Positions 63,114 through 64,000 of a DNA stretch of 64,000 nucleotides are shown one piece after another (position 1 is the stretch's first letter; every line of letters begins with the position of its first letter). The translations under genes were made by a program, and so were the position numbers. Origin of the DNA: JABDLO01 sp041749255 (lineage in GTDB: Bacteria > Bacteroidota > Bacteroidia > Chitinophagales > Saprospiraceae); the NCBI GenBank assembly GCA_041749255.1, contig JBGTBR010000023.1, positions 1 through 64,000 of the forward strand, in the 5' to 3' direction. Below the pieces are notes generated by a model. The model saw nothing but the letters and a program-made list of their open reading frames with translations. It did no database searches and was not told the origin of the DNA.

Positions 63114-64000
63114 ATGGAAAACAAAGAAATAGTCAATACTCAGAAATCAGATGCAGTGATAAGCCATTGCAATACTATACATCACGTATTACCACTCTCA
63201 AAGGAACAGGATCATGCACTGAAAACCATCGCGGAAAACAAGATATCTGTGATACAGTATCTCGACAAGCTCAATCTAGCTGAAACCATCGCCTTTTCTA
63301 TAATTGAACATCTCAGCAGAGGCAAAAGAACCCTTTTGGTCATAGAGTCTGAAGAAATAGGCGATCTTGTGGTTCAGAATTTGATTGATTTCCATCTCTT
63401 GCCCTATATATTGAGACTTCAAAATGATGACTTTCTCCATGAGTCTCAAGTAGCTACCGCAAGAACCCATTATAAAAATCTCACTCAATCGGTAAAATCA
63501 TTCACGAATCTTAGTTCTGTTATGGAAGCCGATGATCAAAAAATCAAATCGGCTTATCAATCTCTGACAAAGAAAATTTTTGGTGAAAGAAAATGGATGG
63601 ATCTGGCTATGATTCGGGATAGAACAGATAAAATTTTCCATACCGGTCTGGAAGGCATTGAATTACAGCTTACCCAAAAAGAATTTTGGCACATCAGGGG
63701 AAGGATCGAAGAAGCAAAATCACTATACAGTCATAAGACGTATATCAATGAAAACATTCTTTCAAAATTCAACATATCCATAGAGAACGAGAAAAAGATC
63801 AATTTGCTTAAAGAGAGCCTGATCCGCTTCAAGATCAAACTGGAACAAATCATCCACGATTTGGAGTCGGAATTTGAAAGGTATAGGAACAAAATCATAA
63901 ACCAGATTCAGTGGGAATTTTTAGATGCGTGTACATTTATTGATGAAGTACATTTATTACTCAATCAGGCCAGGGTTCATAGCCAAACACTATCAAAAAA
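63114..64000 (+). CDS. Truncated ORF resembling a superfamily 1 helicase with lost Walker A
   Basis: Open from the ATG at 63114 to the window edge (295 codons, no stop; 3' end missing). Residues 25-80 read like the start of a Dna2/UPF1-type helicase: a Q-motif-like LSKEQDHALKTI, then ISVIQ, then TIAFSIIEHLSRGKRTLLVIES, matching the usual 'vxVIQGPPGTGKTxTIaxxI..L..rGKxVLVxs'. The P-loop itself is replaced by YLDKLNLAE (residues 49-57), without the Gly-Lys-Thr. Residues 100-295 are highly charged and helical (probable coiled coil: KKINLLKESLIRFKIKLEQI), as in helicase insertions. Only the N-terminal part is seen; the identification is tentative. Confidence 0.6.
   Translation, partial: MENKEIVNTQKSDAVISHCNTIHHVLPLSKEQDHALKTIAENKISVIQYLDKLNLAETIAFSIIEHLSRGKRTLLVIESEEIGDLVVQNLIDFHLLPYILRLQNDDFLHESQVATARTHYKNLTQSVKSFTNLSSVMEADDQKIKSAYQSLTKKIFGERKWMDLAMIRDRTDKIFHTGLEGIELQLTQKEFWHIRGRIEEAKSLYSHKTYINENILSKFNISIENEKKINLLKESLIRFKIKLEQIIHDLESEFERYRNKIINQIQWEFLDACTFIDEVHLLLNQARVHSQTLSK

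Noticed and set aside
63276..63488. Minus-strand ORF of 70 codons near the window end
   Set aside because: It is antisense to the longer plus-strand ORF that runs from 63114 to the edge with sensible helical, charged protein content.
1..64000. tRNA or rRNA genes
   Set aside because: I looked through the larger spacers for T-loop GTTCGA-type text with flanking stems and for rRNA text and found none; a covariance-model scan would be needed to be certain.

Overview
The window reads as a chromosomal segment of a member of the Bacteroidota. My best guess is a Saprospiraceae- or Chitinophagales-like lineage; that rank is inference. The supporting evidence is: a type IX secretion system (T9SS) plug protein together with a giant secreted protein ending in a T9SS-type sorting tail; a fused LpxC-FabZ gene; AT-rich spacers; several TAnnTTTG-type -7 promoter elements instead of sigma-70 boxes; and no clear Shine-Dalgarno sites. 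Class II HMG-CoA reductase next to type 2 IPP isomerase indicates isoprenoid synthesis by the mevalonate route. I saw no rRNA, tRNA, CRISPR array or intact insertion sequence.

Layout. 0.4-7 kb: polymerase/ligase-type O-antigen protein with TPRs, a TolC + HlyD export pair without an adjacent pump, and the T9SS plug protein. 7-12.4 kb: DNA-3-methyladenine glycosylase, SDR and flavin monooxygenase with tight or overlapping junctions, then guaB and a divergent tadA. 12.4-13.2 kb: repeat-rich spacer. 13.2-24 kb: small membrane protein, Na+/solute symporter, a structured RNA with terminator, PnuC-like transporter, alaS, M23 endopeptidase, DUF3667 protein, gatB. 24-25 kb: a 39-unit heptanucleotide array and a cluster of small palindromes, then a MerR regulator. 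25.3-29.3 kb: lipid A genes lpxD, lpxC-fabZ, lpxA and an ABC ATPase. 29.6-31.9 kb: hemC, a degenerate exonuclease and hemD. 32-38 kb: TMTC-like protein, aminotransferase, class A PBP. 38.6-42.2 kb: aroB, mvaA, fni. 42.4-53.6 kb: TPR protein, TPR-adenylate cyclase, and the roughly 2570-residue secreted subtilase-like protein. 53.8-62.4 kb: lpxH, tail-specific protease, SDR, pirin, histidine kinase and sigma-54 activator. 63.1 kb to the end: a truncated ORF resembling a helicase with a lost P-loop.

Functional grouping. Most genes are housekeeping: lipid A (lpxD/C/A/H), early tetrapyrrole steps (hemC/D), peptidoglycan (PBP1a, M23), translation (alaS, gatB, tadA), purines (guaB), shikimate (aroB) and isoprenoids. 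The least ordinary items are: (1) a 169-bp MITE-like element in two inverted copies, one of which supplies the guaB stop codon; (2) a DEDD-exonuclease homologue between hemC and hemD that lacks three of its catalytic residues; (3) the giant T9SS protein, with 13 exact SRALVN hexapeptides inserted in an MBG-like domain, Glu in place of the catalytic His of its subtilase domain, and a LamG domain nested in a HYR domain; (4) heptanucleotide and palindrome repeat families; (5) a terminator-ended structured RNA upstream of the PnuC-like gene; (6) promoters placed 3-6 nt from start codons, suggesting leaderless mRNAs.
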